Shown here piece after piece: positions 17,590 to 27,348 of a stretch of DNA of 64,000 nucleotides (the stretch's first letter is position 1; every line of letters starts with the position of its first letter). The notes under the pieces are model-generated. The model was given only the letters and a program-made list of their open reading frames with translations, was not told the DNA's origin and made no database searches. The position numbers were made by a program, and so were the translations under genes. The stretch covers positions 62,001 to 126,000 of the forward strand of contig NZ_MPTA01000003.1 in NCBI RefSeq assembly GCF_001939075.1. Reading direction: 5' to 3'. The stretch is from Paenisporosarcina indica. GTDB taxonomy: Bacteria > Bacillota > Bacilli > Bacillales_A > Planococcaceae.

Positions 17590-18360
17590 ATGTTAGAAAA
17601 ATTCAAATCAGATACCCCTCTCGATCAGAGACAAGATATAGTCATTTGTAATCAATTGAATAAATGGTTCGGCAGTCTCCATGTATTAAAAGATGTCTCC
17701 CTAAATGTGAAACAAGGAGAAGTCGTGGTAATATTAGGACCTTCTGGTTCCGGAAAGTCCACATTTATCCGCACGGTTAATGGGCTAGAAGAAATTCAAA
17801 AAGGTTCGATAACGGTTGACGGAATTCCTTTATCCAACGATATTGCTGATATCGAATCCATACGTAAAGAAACAGGAATGGTCTTTCAATCTTTCAATCT
17901 GTTCCCTCATATGACCATTTTAAAGAATATCACCTTGGCACCTATTTGGGTTCGGAAATGGCCGAAAGCCAAGGCTGAAAAAGTTGCGATGGAATTGCTC
18001 GAACGTGTGGGTATTCCTGAACAGGCCCATAAATATCCTGGGCAGCTCTCAGGTGGTCAACAACAACGGGTTGCCATTGCCAGAGCATTAGCCATGCAAC
18101 CTAAAATCATGTTATTTGATGAACCGACGTCAGCATTAGATCCTGAAATGATAAAGGAAGTATTGGATGTTATAAAAACATTAGCCGGATCTGGAATAAC
18201 GATGTTGGTCGTTACGCATGAAATGAACTTCGCTCGTGAAGTTGCCGATCGGATTGTGCTATTTGATTTTGGAGAAATCATTGAAATTGGCACTCCTAAT
18301 GAATTGTTTGACAATCCAAAACATGAAAGAACCAAGCTTTTCCTATCTCAGATTTTATAA
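17590..18360 (+). CDS. aapP: General L-amino acid ABC transporter ATPase (AapP type)
   Basis: This cytoplasmic ATPase energises the Aap-type importer, 256 residues. Walker A is GPSGSGKST, the signature is [14 protein letters not shown], Walker B is [15 protein letters not shown] and the H-loop is VTHEM. These are typical of the polar amino acid family (GlnQ/HisP/AapP). An AAGGAGG ribosome binding site precedes the ATG. It completes the four-gene J-Q-M-P order. Confidence 0.92.
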   Translation: MLEKFKSDTPLDQRQDIVICNQLNKWFGSLHVLKDVSLNVKQGEVVVILGPSGSGKSTFIRTVNGLEEIQKGSITVDGIPLSNDIADIESIRKETGMVFQSFNLFPHMTILKNITLAPIWVRKWPKAKAEKVAMELLERVGIPEQAHKYPGQLSGGQQQRVAIARALAMQPKIMLFDEPTSALDPEMIKEVLDVIKTLAGSGITMLVVTHEMNFAREVADRIVLFDFGEIIEIGTPNELFDNPKHERTKLFLSQIL

Positions 18361-18366
18361 AGTTTA

Positions 18367-18657
18367 ATGGAGCTGATGAAGATAGAAAAAGACCAGAAGT
18401 ATGTACGAGCAAAAAAAAAGATGGAGATGTTAAAAGCATTTTATATTCATTTAACGGTTTATATTTTTGTGAATATGCTACTTTTGGCTATCAACTTATT
18501 GACCAATCCTGAAATTTGGTGGTTTTTATATCCACTTGGCGGCTGGGGAGTCGGGCTATTTATACATGGTTTAACAACATTTGCAAGTGGATTCGGATCT
18601 GATTGGGAATCAAGAAAGATCAAGGAATACATGGAGAAAGACAAGAAAAAATACTAA
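18367..18657 (+). CDS. 2TM-domain protein
   Basis: This 96-residue membrane protein has two predicted helices (about residues 24-44 and 51-72) joined by a tight turn. The family pattern is clear: WWFLYPLGGWGVGLFIHG then a WESRKIKEYMEK tail. The function of this domain family is unknown. It starts 6 bases after the aapP stop codon with a poor ribosome binding site, so it is probably expressed by readthrough from the transporter operon. The start could be the first or the fourth codon. Confidence 0.8.
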   Translation: MELMKIEKDQKYVRAKKKMEMLKAFYIHLTVYIFVNMLLLAINLLTNPEIWWFLYPLGGWGVGLFIHGLTTFASGFGSDWESRKIKEYMEKDKKKY

Positions 18658-18665
18658 TTAAACAC

Positions 18666-18700
18666 AATTCCCCCCTTCAGCTCCTGAGGGGGGGTGAATT
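18666..18700. terminator. Terminator after the aap-type operon
   Basis: AATTC-CCCCCTTCAG pairs with CTGA-GGGGGGGTGAATT, an extremely GC-rich stem for this AT-rich DNA. There is no clear U tract on the plus side; it may act for both converging transcripts. Confidence 0.7.
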
Positions 18701-18790
18701 ATGGCCAGTATGAACGGTATTATCAAATATTTTTGTATTGGCGGGAATTAGCACTACATAACCACGTGATTATTTTTAACATTTTTCCCA

Positions 18791-20098
18791 TTAATTTTTT
18801 CTCACGTATAATTCCACTTCTGCAAACAACATCGATAGCACTGAAACAAATGATGAAATTGCAAAACTAATCCATATTGTTTGCAGGGGACTGAACTCGT
18901 TAAATACGGTGACGCCCAAAGTCCACCCAATTATGATTGAATACGGTAGCATCCTGGAAATCACACGTTTTGATAATAGAATTGTTAGCATGACAGGTAT
19001 CGCGGCAGCATAAAGATGACCATAGAAAAAAAGAAATTCCAGTAAGTTGAATTGAACAAAATGAGTAATAATTAAGAGGCACATTAGTAAAACCCCTGAA
19101 AACACATAGGATTCCTGTCTCATTTTTCTGTCCGTCATCCCTTTTTTAAATGGGAGCCGGATGTGCTTAACAACGTGAATCGTCGTCGCATGCAGCTCTG
19201 CATGAATCGTCGTGGATAAAGTACCGAAAAAAAATAAGAAAAACAGAACTGATAGGAACACTGGATCGATTTTTGTTATTAATTGAAACAAAAGAGAGTA
19301 TGTTGCATCAAAAGGACCGTCGAATATAACAATCATCAACATCGCTGATAGTGCCATTGGTATGGTACTCCATACAAATGCTGTAGACCAGAAAGTCATA
19401 CGTAATTTTTTCTGTTCAATCATATAAAGCCTTTGCCAAGTAGCACGGTCCGTCAAAATTTGTCCAAATGCAACTAACATGAACGTAACAATAAATAAAT
19501 AACCTTCTTGGTTTTTAGTGAACAATAAATATGGATGGTATAAGCGAATGCCATCGTATACTGCAAATGCACCTTCTTGTATAAAGAAATATAGCGGAAT
19601 AAAGATGATGGCGGCAAAGATAAAGAATACGGAAACCCCTTCAAATCTGTGAATCCATTTCATTCCTCCTAATCCGGCAATAACAAAACAATATAGGAAG
19701 AATAAAAAAAGAGAAACTGTAAAAGGAATCTCGAACAACAAATCAAACAACACGGCCGCCCCAACTGCTTGCATGAACAGAGAATCTAAACCAAGAAAAA
19801 GAACGATGATAGTCATAATCCAATATCCATCTTTTTTTAGTCGTTGTTGAAATAAATCGCCAATCGTTTCAAAGTCAGGAAATCTATTTCTTATTTTTGT
19901 TGCCATAATCCCAAAAGAAAAAATGGACATTGCCCCTACTAGTGAATAACCAATGCCCCCCAACAGCCCATATTTAACAAGCGATTCTGGAGATGATAGT
20001 ATGGCATTCCCTGTTATCCATCGTGCTAAGAGACTGATCATGCCTGTGGACACACCAAAGATTAACGAACCAGTAATATAGTGTTGATAGGTTTTCAT
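18791..20098 (-). CDS. Sodium:solute symporter family transporter
   Basis: This 435-residue protein has about twelve hydrophobic segments. The segment FGQILTDRATWQRLYMIEQ resembles the conserved cytoplasmic loop of the sodium:solute symporter family, and the helix pattern agrees. It is a divergent member, and the substrate is unknown. Its ATG overlaps the stop of the response-regulator gene by 4 bases (ATGA). Regulator, kinase and transporter therefore form one unit, and the two-component system probably controls or senses the transported compound. Confidence 0.7.
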   Translation of the reverse strand: MKTYQHYITGSLIFGVSTGMISLLARWITGNAILSSPESLVKYGLLGGIGYSLVGAMSIFSFGIMATKIRNRFPDFETIGDLFQQRLKKDGYWIMTIIVLFLGLDSLFMQAVGAAVLFDLLFEIPFTVSLFLFFLYCFVIAGLGGMKWIHRFEGVSVFFIFAAIIFIPLYFFIQEGAFAVYDGIRLYHPYLLFTKNQEGYLFIVTFMLVAFGQILTDRATWQRLYMIEQKKLRMTFWSTAFVWSTIPMALSAMLMIVIFDGPFDATYSLLFQLITKIDPVFLSVLFFLFFFGTLSTTIHAELHATTIHVVKHIRLPFKKGMTDRKMRQESYVFSGVLLMCLLIITHFVQFNLLEFLFFYGHLYAAAIPVMLTILLSKRVISRMLPYSIIIGWTLGVTVFNEFSPLQTIWISFAISSFVSVLSMLFAEVELYVRKN

Positions 20099-20808
20099 GT
20101 GATATGGTCTTTTTTTCTTTTTGGATTTGTACGATATTCAGAAGGAGTCATACCAAATTGCTTTTTAAAAATTGCACTAAAATAATGTTGACTATTAAAG
20201 CCCGTTTTTTCTGCTATAACCGACATACTTAAATTCTTATTTTCAATTAATAATTTCTTTGCATTCTCAAGTCTGTACGTATTTAAATAATCTGCAAAAC
20301 CGATACCAATTTCCTCATAAAACTTTCGACTTAAATAGGTAGCATTCATATGAATGCGATTGGCAATTAAACCTAGACTTAATTTTTCATGAAACTCTTC
20401 ACGAATAATATGTAAAACTTCTTGAATGGAGTCGTTCTGCGTGCTCCATTTCCTATACTTTTCAAGAAACATCAATAGTTCACTTTCCACTATAGGTTTT
20501 GTTAAATAATCATTAACACCAATTCTTAAAGAAGACTGTGCATATTCAAACGATTGAAACGCCGTAACAATAATAATATCCATCTCATAGTTCTTCTTTA
20601 ATTCCTTTGCGAGTTCCAACCCATTTTTACCAGGCATTTGAATATCCAGAAAAGCCAAAGATATTTTGACTTTTTTAGCTAACTGAATAGCAATTGAAGC
20701 ATCCACTGCCTTATAAAATGTCCAATTTGAAAAATGGGCTTTCATAATATATTCTAGTTGATCTAATTCCAATGCCTCATCGTCCACAAGTAGAATATTC
20801 AAGTACAC
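20095..20808 (-). CDS. Response regulator, YesN-type with AraC DNA-binding domain
   Basis: This is a transcription regulator of a two-component system, 237 residues. The receiver domain (about 1-120) has acidic residues DDE at 9-11, the phosphoacceptor D55 in FLDIQMPG and K104 in LTKP. The C-terminal AraC-type double helix-turn-helix (about 135-230) contains ANRIHMNATYLSRKF and GFNSQHYFSAIFKKQFGMTP. It is coupled to the kinase gene upstream and the symporter gene downstream. Confidence 0.93.
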   Translation of the reverse strand: MYLNILLVDDEALELDQLEYIMKAHFSNWTFYKAVDASIAIQLAKKVKISLAFLDIQMPGKNGLELAKELKKNYEMDIIIVTAFQSFEYAQSSLRIGVNDYLTKPIVESELLMFLEKYRKWSTQNDSIQEVLHIIREEFHEKLSLGLIANRIHMNATYLSRKFYEEIGIGFADYLNTYRLENAKKLLIENKNLSMSVIAEKTGFNSQHYFSAIFKKQFGMTPSEYRTNPKRKKDHIT

Positions 20809-20824
20809 CCTCCTCCCACTCTAA

Positions 20825-21580
20825 TTATTTGGTAAGTGGAAATTTCACTTCAACTACGGTTTCATTTCCAATGTGTCTCATGACTAATGATGTCACTTGT
20901 TCAGGAAATAACAATTCCAGTCGTTTTTGTATATTTCTTATCCCATAACCTTCTTCGCGTGGTTTATAGTCTATTTTCTCATTAATTGGCTGAATAAGAT
21001 GTGTATTCCAAACCTCGATATATAGAAACCCTTCAGAATGATAGATATTTATCCTTAACATAGCAGGGCCACTATATTTTTCAAAACCGTGTTTAAAGGC
21101 ATTTTCCACAATGGTCTGAATGATAAATGGAGGTAATAGAGATGTTCCACATTGCTCTTCAATATCCTGGGTCAACGTGAGACGTTCTCCAAATCTCAAT
21201 CTTTGTATTTCTAAATAATTTTTCACATATGTCAATTCAACTTCCAGTTTAATAAGCGAAGGATGGTTAATATACTTAAACTTAAAGAACTTGGCCATAA
21301 CTTCTAATCCCTTGATCAGTTCATCTTTTCTATCTAGACGTGCCAAGCTTAGCATCGTATTTAGAGTATTAAAGAAAAAATGTGGCTGAATTTGCTGATT
21401 CAACTGATCGTAATGCGCATTTTGCAATTCCTTTTCCATCTCAAGTTTGGTCGCTTCTTTTGGTAGATTATCTATCTGCCTCTCGAAAATCATGACAAAT
21501 GAAAGTGTAAAAGCCCCTACTAGAGGAGCTAATACGCAAATCAAGACGTATAATGAAAAAGATTCCAATGGCATCATCAT
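20825..21580 (-). CDS. Sensor histidine kinase, LytS/YesM type
   Basis: This membrane kinase partners the response regulator, 251 residues. One N-terminal hydrophobic segment (about residues 8-32) is followed by a short linker and the His_kinase domain with QIQPHFFFNTLNT, where H67 is the likely phosphorylation site. The ATPase domain has the N box VENAFKHG and a GYGIRNIQKRL glycine-rich loop. It has almost no extracellular sensor domain. Signal detection may therefore depend on its membrane segment or on the neighbouring symporter, as in transporter-dependent sensing systems; that is inference. Confidence 0.88.
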   Translation of the reverse strand: MMMPLESFSLYVLICVLAPLVGAFTLSFVMIFERQIDNLPKEATKLEMEKELQNAHYDQLNQQIQPHFFFNTLNTMLSLARLDRKDELIKGLEVMAKFFKFKYINHPSLIKLEVELTYVKNYLEIQRLRFGERLTLTQDIEEQCGTSLLPPFIIQTIVENAFKHGFEKYSGPAMLRINIYHSEGFLYIEVWNTHLIQPINEKIDYKPREEGYGIRNIQKRLELLFPEQVTSLVMRHIGNETVVEVKFPLTK

Positions 21581-21659
21581 GCATACGTCCTTTCTAATCT
21601 TAACAATTTTTCTTCCAATACTAATTTACCTAGACTGAATATAACACGATATCTAAATC

Positions 21660-22658
21660 TTAAGAAGATAAATTCTCAGCGTAGTGACAAGCAACAAAAT
21701 GCTGATTTTGCGATTCTCTTAATATCGGTTCTTCGCTCTGACAAAGATCTGTTGCAAAAGGACAACGCGTATGGAACCTGCATCCAGCTGGGGGATTTAT
21801 TGGCGATGGAACATCACCTTTCAGAATGATTCGTTCTTTCCTTTGTGTTTGATCTGTTACTGGAATAGCCGACAATAGTGCTTTTGTATATGGATGCAGT
21901 GGATTCTTAAATAGTGATGCTGTATCCGAAAGCTCTACTATCTTTCCTAAATACATAACCATCACTCTGTCAGAAATATGTCGGACTACACTTAAGTCGT
22001 GGGAAATAAATAAAAAGGTCAAATCAAAATCCTTTTGAAGTTTTTTGAGCAAGTTCAAAATTTGAGCTTGAATGGATACATCCAGTGCAGAAACTGCCTC
22101 GTCACAGATAATGATTTTAGGATTGACAGCCAGTGCTCTCGCAATGCCTATACGTTGCCTTTGACCACCTGAAAATTCATGTGGATAGCGTTCAAGATAC
22201 TCTGGTCTCAAGCCCACATGCTTCATCAGTTCCAGCATACGGGATTCCCTCTGATTCGGCGGGAGAACTTTTTGAATAGCCATTGCTTCTTCCAGCATTT
22301 GACGAATCGTTCTTCTCGGATTTAACGAAGCATATGGATCCTGGAAAATCACTTGAATATCGCCTCGAATATTACGTAATTCTCTTTTATTCATTTTCGT
22401 GAGAGATTGACCTTTAAATAACACATTTCCCTCTGTAGGTTCGTCTAATCGTAAGATTGATCTTCCCGTTGTTGATTTACCGCATCCAGACTCTCCCACT
22501 ATGCTTAGTGTTTCCCCTGGAAACAGGTCAAAACTGATTCCATCCACTGCTTTTACAACTTGTTTGGACTGAAATATCACTTCTTTTTTCAACACAAAAT
22601 GCTGCTTCAATCCACTAACTTGCAAGATTGGTTGTTTCTCTATCTCGGTAGTTTTCAT
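21660..22658 (-). CDS. Peptide-type ABC transporter ATPase (DppF/OppF)
   Basis: This is the second ATPase of a dipeptide/oligopeptide/nickel-type importer, 332 residues. Walker A is GESGCGKST, the signature is FSGGQRQRIGIARA, Walker B is IIICDEAVSALD, and the C-terminal oligopeptide extension has CRFHTRCPFA...C. That extension's four-cysteine pattern is associated with an iron-sulfur cluster in related proteins. I place the start at the ATG that overlaps the preceding stop codon (ATGA at 22658-22655). The longer frame has no better ribosome binding site. It is the last gene of the C-B-D-F operon. Confidence 0.9.
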   Translation of the reverse strand: MKTTEIEKQPILQVSGLKQHFVLKKEVIFQSKQVVKAVDGISFDLFPGETLSIVGESGCGKSTTGRSILRLDEPTEGNVLFKGQSLTKMNKRELRNIRGDIQVIFQDPYASLNPRRTIRQMLEEAMAIQKVLPPNQRESRMLELMKHVGLRPEYLERYPHEFSGGQRQRIGIARALAVNPKIIICDEAVSALDVSIQAQILNLLKKLQKDFDLTFLFISHDLSVVRHISDRVMVMYLGKIVELSDTASLFKNPLHPYTKALLSAIPVTDQTQRKERIILKGDVPSPINPPAGCRFHTRCPFATDLCQSEEPILRESQNQHFVACHYAENLSS

Positions 22659-23671
22659 TGTGTCACCATCTCTCTTGATGAACTCTCTTCTTGCCATTGA
22701 GCGGTATACTTCCAACATCTTACCTTCATGTCTTCATCGTATTGGATTAACTCTGGTTGCTTTTCGATACACATTTTTTGTGCGAAAGGACATCTTTCCG
22801 CGAAACGGCATCCGTCTGGATAGTCATATGGACTTGGCACGGTTCCTTCAATAATTTGAAGTTCCTCTTGATTTTCGTACAATTTGGGAAGTGAACCAAT
22901 TAATCCTTGTGTATATGGATGTAATGGATTTCTAAAAAGAGTAGCTGAGTTTTGGTGCTCAACAATTTGCCCAGCATACATAACTCCTACTTGATCGCAC
23001 ATCTCAGCTACTACGCCTAAGTCATGCGTAATAAAGATAATCCCCATTCCAATTTTCTTTTGGAGATCTTTCATGATCTCCAAAATTTGTGCCTGAATGG
23101 TTACATCCAATGCAGTTGTTGGTTCATCTGCAATTAAGACTTCCGGGGTACAAGCTAAAGCCATGGCAATCATGATTCGCTGTCTCATTCCCCCACTAAG
23201 TTGAAAAGGTTCCTGCTTCGCTCTCTTTTCGGGAGAAGGTATCCCGACTAAACCAATCATTTCAACTGATTTATCCCAAGCCTGTCTTTTAGATAACCCT
23301 TGGTGCAATCTCAATGCTTCAGCAATTTGTTCTCCTACAGGAATGACTGGATTTAAGCTTGTCATAGGCTCCTGAAAAATCATCGAAATTTGATTTCCTC
23401 TGATTTTACGTAACTCCTCATTGGACATCTTGACTAAATCTTTGCCATTCAAGAGTATTTCACCATCTACAATTTTCCCGGGAGGTGATGGAATCAGACG
23501 CAAAATTGATAAAGATGTCATAGATTTTCCGCAACCGGACTCCCCAACAATTCCAAGAGTCTCTCCTCTTCTTAAAACAAAATCGATACCATCAACAGCT
23601 TTTGCAATTCCCTTTTTCGAAATGAAATGTGTTTTTAAATTTTTCACTTCCAAGACAACCTCATTTTTCAT
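22655..23671 (-). CDS. Peptide-type ABC transporter ATPase (DppD/OppD)
   Basis: This is the first ATPase of the same importer, 338 residues. Walker A is GESGCGKSM, the signature is LSGGMRQRIMIAMA, and Walker B is VLIADEPTTALD. The C-terminal oligopeptide domain has CRFAERCPFAQKMC. Its ATG lies 11 bases after the permease stop, with an AGGAGG-like ribosome binding site. Its stop overlaps the DppF start. Confidence 0.92.
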   Translation of the reverse strand: MKNEVVLEVKNLKTHFISKKGIAKAVDGIDFVLRRGETLGIVGESGCGKSMTSLSILRLIPSPPGKIVDGEILLNGKDLVKMSNEELRKIRGNQISMIFQEPMTSLNPVIPVGEQIAEALRLHQGLSKRQAWDKSVEMIGLVGIPSPEKRAKQEPFQLSGGMRQRIMIAMALACTPEVLIADEPTTALDVTIQAQILEIMKDLQKKIGMGIIFITHDLGVVAEMCDQVGVMYAGQIVEHQNSATLFRNPLHPYTQGLIGSLPKLYENQEELQIIEGTVPSPYDYPDGCRFAERCPFAQKMCIEKQPELIQYDEDMKVRCWKYTAQWQEESSSREMVTQ

Positions 23672-23682
23672 CGTTATACCTC

Positions 23683-24603
23683 CTAGTTCAAATCGATTCG
23701 TTTATTGAAAACTCTATACATGATATCAACCAGCAGATTCACGAACACAAATACTAATGAGGCTATTAGAACGCCGCCTTGTACCATTGGGATATCTCTC
23801 GTGCGAATCGCGTCTACAATCATTCGTCCTATTCCATTTATAGCAAATACTGATTCTACTAGAACTGTTCCTCCCAATAAACTACCAAACTGTAATCCTA
23901 CTACGGTGATGACAGGGATTAATGCATTTCTTAAAGCATGTTTATAAATAATCACATGTTCTTTAAGCCCTTTTGCACGTGCAGTTCGAACATAGTCCTG
24001 CCCTACAACTTCCAGCATACTTGAGCGGGTCATCCGTGCAACAATTGCCGCTCCACCTGCACCAAGTGTAATCGCTGGCAAAATAATATGAGCTGCACTA
24101 TCCCAGCCTGCAACAGGTAACCATTGCAATTTAATAGAGAATACATACATTAGAAGTAATCCTAACCAAAAACTTGGAAGAGAAATACCCAATAAGGCAA
24201 CAACCATGACCCCTATATCAGAAAGTGAATAGGGACGTATTGCTGAGATGATTCCAGCGATCAACCCAAGAACAATGGTTATCAATATACTGAAGAATGC
24301 TAGTTCCATCGTTATTGGTAAACGAATCATAATTTCATCCAAAACAGGTTGGTTATTTTTCAAAGAATTACCAAAATCACCTTGGAACACATTTGCAATA
24401 TAGGAAAAGTACTGTTCATATAGAGGCTTATTTAAACCTAAATTCTCTCTCAATTCTTCAACGGTTTCAATCGAAGCTCCTTCACCTGCTAATATAACGG
24501 CTGAATCTCCAGGAACCATTTGCATTATCAAGAACACGACTAAAGTGACTCCCAAAATGACAGGGACAATTTGTGCTAAACGTTTTAAAATAAATAAGAA
24601 CAT
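23683..24603 (-). CDS. Peptide-type ABC transporter permease (DppB/OppB)
   Basis: This membrane subunit has 306 residues and about six spans. The N terminus (ILKRLAQIVPVILGVTLVVF) and the MVPGD motif with the following hydrophilic loop are classic DppB. The EAA-like loop is DYVRTARAKGL...HALRNALIP. It lies between the DppC-type permease gene (13-base gap) and the ATPase genes. Confidence 0.92.
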   Translation of the reverse strand: MFLFILKRLAQIVPVILGVTLVVFLIMQMVPGDSAVILAGEGASIETVEELRENLGLNKPLYEQYFSYIANVFQGDFGNSLKNNQPVLDEIMIRLPITMELAFFSILITIVLGLIAGIISAIRPYSLSDIGVMVVALLGISLPSFWLGLLLMYVFSIKLQWLPVAGWDSAAHIILPAITLGAGGAAIVARMTRSSMLEVVGQDYVRTARAKGLKEHVIIYKHALRNALIPVITVVGLQFGSLLGGTVLVESVFAINGIGRMIVDAIRTRDIPMVQGGVLIASLVFVFVNLLVDIMYRVFNKRIDLN

Positions 24604-24616
24604 AAGAATCCTCCTT

Positions 24617-25522
24617 CTATTTCTTCATTCTTGGATCCAGGGCATCGCGTAATCCGTCCCCAAATAAGTTAAAACCTAAAACTAAAACTGATATCATTAA
24701 ACCTGGAAAAATGGCCATATAAGGAGCACTGAAAATAAAATCACGCCCGCTTGATAACATTGCTCCCCATTCAGGAGATGGTGGTTGTGCGCCTAACCCC
24801 AAAAAGGACAAGCCTGCGGCTGATAGAATAGCAGTCGCAAGGCGCATCGTGCCTTGAACAATAATTGGTGATAATATGTTTGGGAAAATGTGACGGAAAA
24901 TGATGATGAAATCATTTGCACCCAAGGTTCTGATTGCATCAATATACTCCAATTGCTTTACTTCCATCGTGGAACCTCGAACAATTCTTGCAAATAGAGG
25001 GATAGAGAACACACCTACTGCAACTGTGACATTAATTAAACTTGGCCCAAGTGCACTAATGATTGCTAATGCTAATAAAATTCCTGGGAATGCTAACATG
25101 ACATCCAAACAGCGGCTGATGATTGTATCAATCCACTTACCATAATAACCAGCGACTAGTCCTAGAATAATTCCAATACTTGCCCCGAAAAAGACGGAAG
25201 AAAAACCTACACCTAAAGATAAACGTGAACCGTATAGGATTCGACTTAGTATATCTCGGCCTTTATCATCCGTTCCCATCCAATGGTCACCTGATGGGCT
25301 CTGTAATTTATCCTTCAAATTAATTTCATAGGGATCATATGGAGCCAAGATTGGCGCCAAAAAAGTCATTGAAATATATAGAAGGATAATAATCCCTCCT
25401 ACAACAGCCGCTTTATTTTGACCGATAGCGGAAAAAAACGCTTTACGTTTCTCGCTTCGAACTTGCCTTCTAGCCAACAACAATTCTGCTGTATCCACCA
25501 CTAATGATGCATTTACTGTCAT
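24617..25522 (-). CDS. Peptide-type ABC transporter permease (DppC/OppC)
   Basis: This membrane subunit has 301 residues and is the first gene of the minus-strand operon. An N-terminal cytoplasmic stretch of about 40 residues precedes the first span. DppC features are GTDDKGRDILSRILYGSR, the EAA loop YIDAIRTLGA...IFPNILSP and the SFLGLGAQPPSPEWG segment. An AAGGAGGGG ribosome binding site precedes the ATG. The C-before-B order is less common than B-before-C. Confidence 0.92.
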   Translation of the reverse strand: MTVNASLVVDTAELLLARRQVRSEKRKAFFSAIGQNKAAVVGGIIILLYISMTFLAPILAPYDPYEINLKDKLQSPSGDHWMGTDDKGRDILSRILYGSRLSLGVGFSSVFFGASIGIILGLVAGYYGKWIDTIISRCLDVMLAFPGILLALAIISALGPSLINVTVAVGVFSIPLFARIVRGSTMEVKQLEYIDAIRTLGANDFIIIFRHIFPNILSPIIVQGTMRLATAILSAAGLSFLGLGAQPPSPEWGAMLSSGRDFIFSAPYMAIFPGLMISVLVLGFNLFGDGLRDALDPRMKK

Positions 25523-25633
25523 TTAATACCCCTCCTTGGTTCTTCCTTTTCGTAATAAGGTAATCTCAAGATAGAAAAGAAAAGAACGAAAGTAAATAGA
25601 AATAGAATGATTAGTCATAAAATTTAAAAAACA

Positions 25634-25658
25634 TGTAAATATTTCGAAAATATTTACA
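25634..25658. promoter_or_regulatory. Palindromic operator candidate in the divergent promoter
   Basis: TGTAAATATTT-CGA-AAATATTTACA is a perfect 11-bp inverted repeat around a 3-base centre. It lies between the divergent permease operon and the binding-protein gene. Each arm ends in TTTACA, so the palindrome could cover the -35 elements of both promoters. Confidence 0.6.
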
Positions 25659-25718
25659 ATTCATTTTCTTTATACTTCAATTTAGAAAGACAAATAACGG
25701 TTTTGGAGGGGAAAGGTT

Positions 25719-27290
25719 ATGAAGAAAATAAAATGGGTGAAATGGTTTGCTATAGTGGCTATTCTGATGTTACTTATGCAAGCGTGCTCCACAGGTTCGG
25801 CAGGAGACGCAAATGAAGGAAGTAAGAAAACTGAAAATGGGGATGGAACGGGTGGAACTTTGGTAGTTGTTCGTTTGTCGGATGCAACTGGCCTTGATCC
25901 GCATTTCATAACAGATATACCTTCAGCAAATGTTGTTCACGGCAAAGTTTATGAAACACTTGTTGCTTTTGACAAGGACATGAAGATTAAACCGCGCCTG
26001 GCTACTGAATATAAACAATTGGATGATCTAACATGGGAATTCACCTTACAAGAAGGTGTTAAATTCCACGACGGCACTCCTTTTAATGCAGAAGCCGTTA
26101 AAATAACGCTTGAACGTTTACTAGATCCAGCAACAGGTTCTCCACAAAAAGATAAACTGGGAATGATTTCTGAAATCATCGTAAAAGACGATACACACGT
26201 TACGATTAAATTATCCCAGCCTTATGCTCCATTACTATCAATTTTAGCTAGTAATGAAGGTAGTATCATCAGCCCTAAATCAATTTAAGAAAGTCCTGGA
26301 GAATTAGCGACACATCCAGTAGGAACGGGTCCATTTGTATTTGATTCCTGGAAATCAGGTCAACAAATTACATTAAGTAAGAACGATGATTATTGGGGTG
26401 AAAAGGTCAAAATTGATACCGTTGAATTTAAGGTTGTTCCTGAGGATGCGACACGACTGGCAATGATTGAAAGCGGTGAAGCACACATATCCGATCAAGT
26501 TCCAGTAACAGAGATCGATCGAATTGAAAGCTCTGATTCGTTAAACCTTTTCAGAACTGAAGGATTAGCAGTTGAGTATGTAGGCTTCAATACAACTAAA
26601 GCTCCATTCGATAATGTTAAGGTCCGTCAGGCTGTCAGTTATGCAATTGAAAGAGAAGCAATTATTGATGGGGTTTACAATAACGTCGGTACTCTTGCCA
26701 ATGTAGCGATGAGCCCTAAAGTATTTGGATACAGTAAGGATGTAGAAGCATATCCTTATGACGTCAACAAAGCCAAAGCCTTACTAAAAGAAGCTGGTTT
26801 TGATAATGGGATGAAAATCAATCTCTTAACGAGCGATCGAAAAGAACGAATTAATATGGCTGAAGTCATTCAATCCCAACTAAAAGGTATAGGTGTGGAT
26901 GTAGAGATTCAGGTAATGGAATATGGTTCTTATATCGAACAAGTTAATAGTGGTGAGCATCAAATGTTTATCGGCGGTTGGGGTAATGCAACAGGTGATG
27001 GAGATTACAATCAATATAACTTGTTCCACTCTGCATCTGTCGGTTCTCCCGGGAACCATTTCTATTACCAAAATCCTGCAGTAGATAAATTAATTGAACA
27101 AGGTCGAGTTGAGACAGACCCTAAACAACGAGAAGAAATTTATAAGCAAGCTATGCAAGTTGAAATGGATGAAGCAGTGTACATTCCTATTCGTAACTAT
27201 GAACATCTAGCGATCTATAATAATAATGTAGACAACTTCTATTTAGATGCTTCTAATTACCTTCTTTTGAATGAAGTTACAGTAAAATAA
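25719..27290 (+). pseudogene. Peptide-type ABC transporter substrate-binding lipoprotein, interrupted by one stop codon
   Basis: This is the SBP_bac_5 family binding protein of the divergent importer. The lipobox LMQAC puts the lipid-modified cysteine at residue 23. The body has the family features FHDGTPFNAEAVKITLERLL, HPVGTGPFVFDSW, VRQAVSYAIEREAII and a normal C terminus. The frame is open for 189 codons, then has a TAA at 26286-26288, and continues in the same frame for another 333 codons to a normal stop. There is no frameshift. It is a recent nonsense mutation, a sequencing error, or less likely a readthrough codon. No good internal restart was seen. Confidence 0.88.
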
Positions 27291-27348
27291 TAATGGATGA
27301 GAGACTGACTTAACCTCGGTCTCTTTTATCCAATTTGGAGGTCATTGA

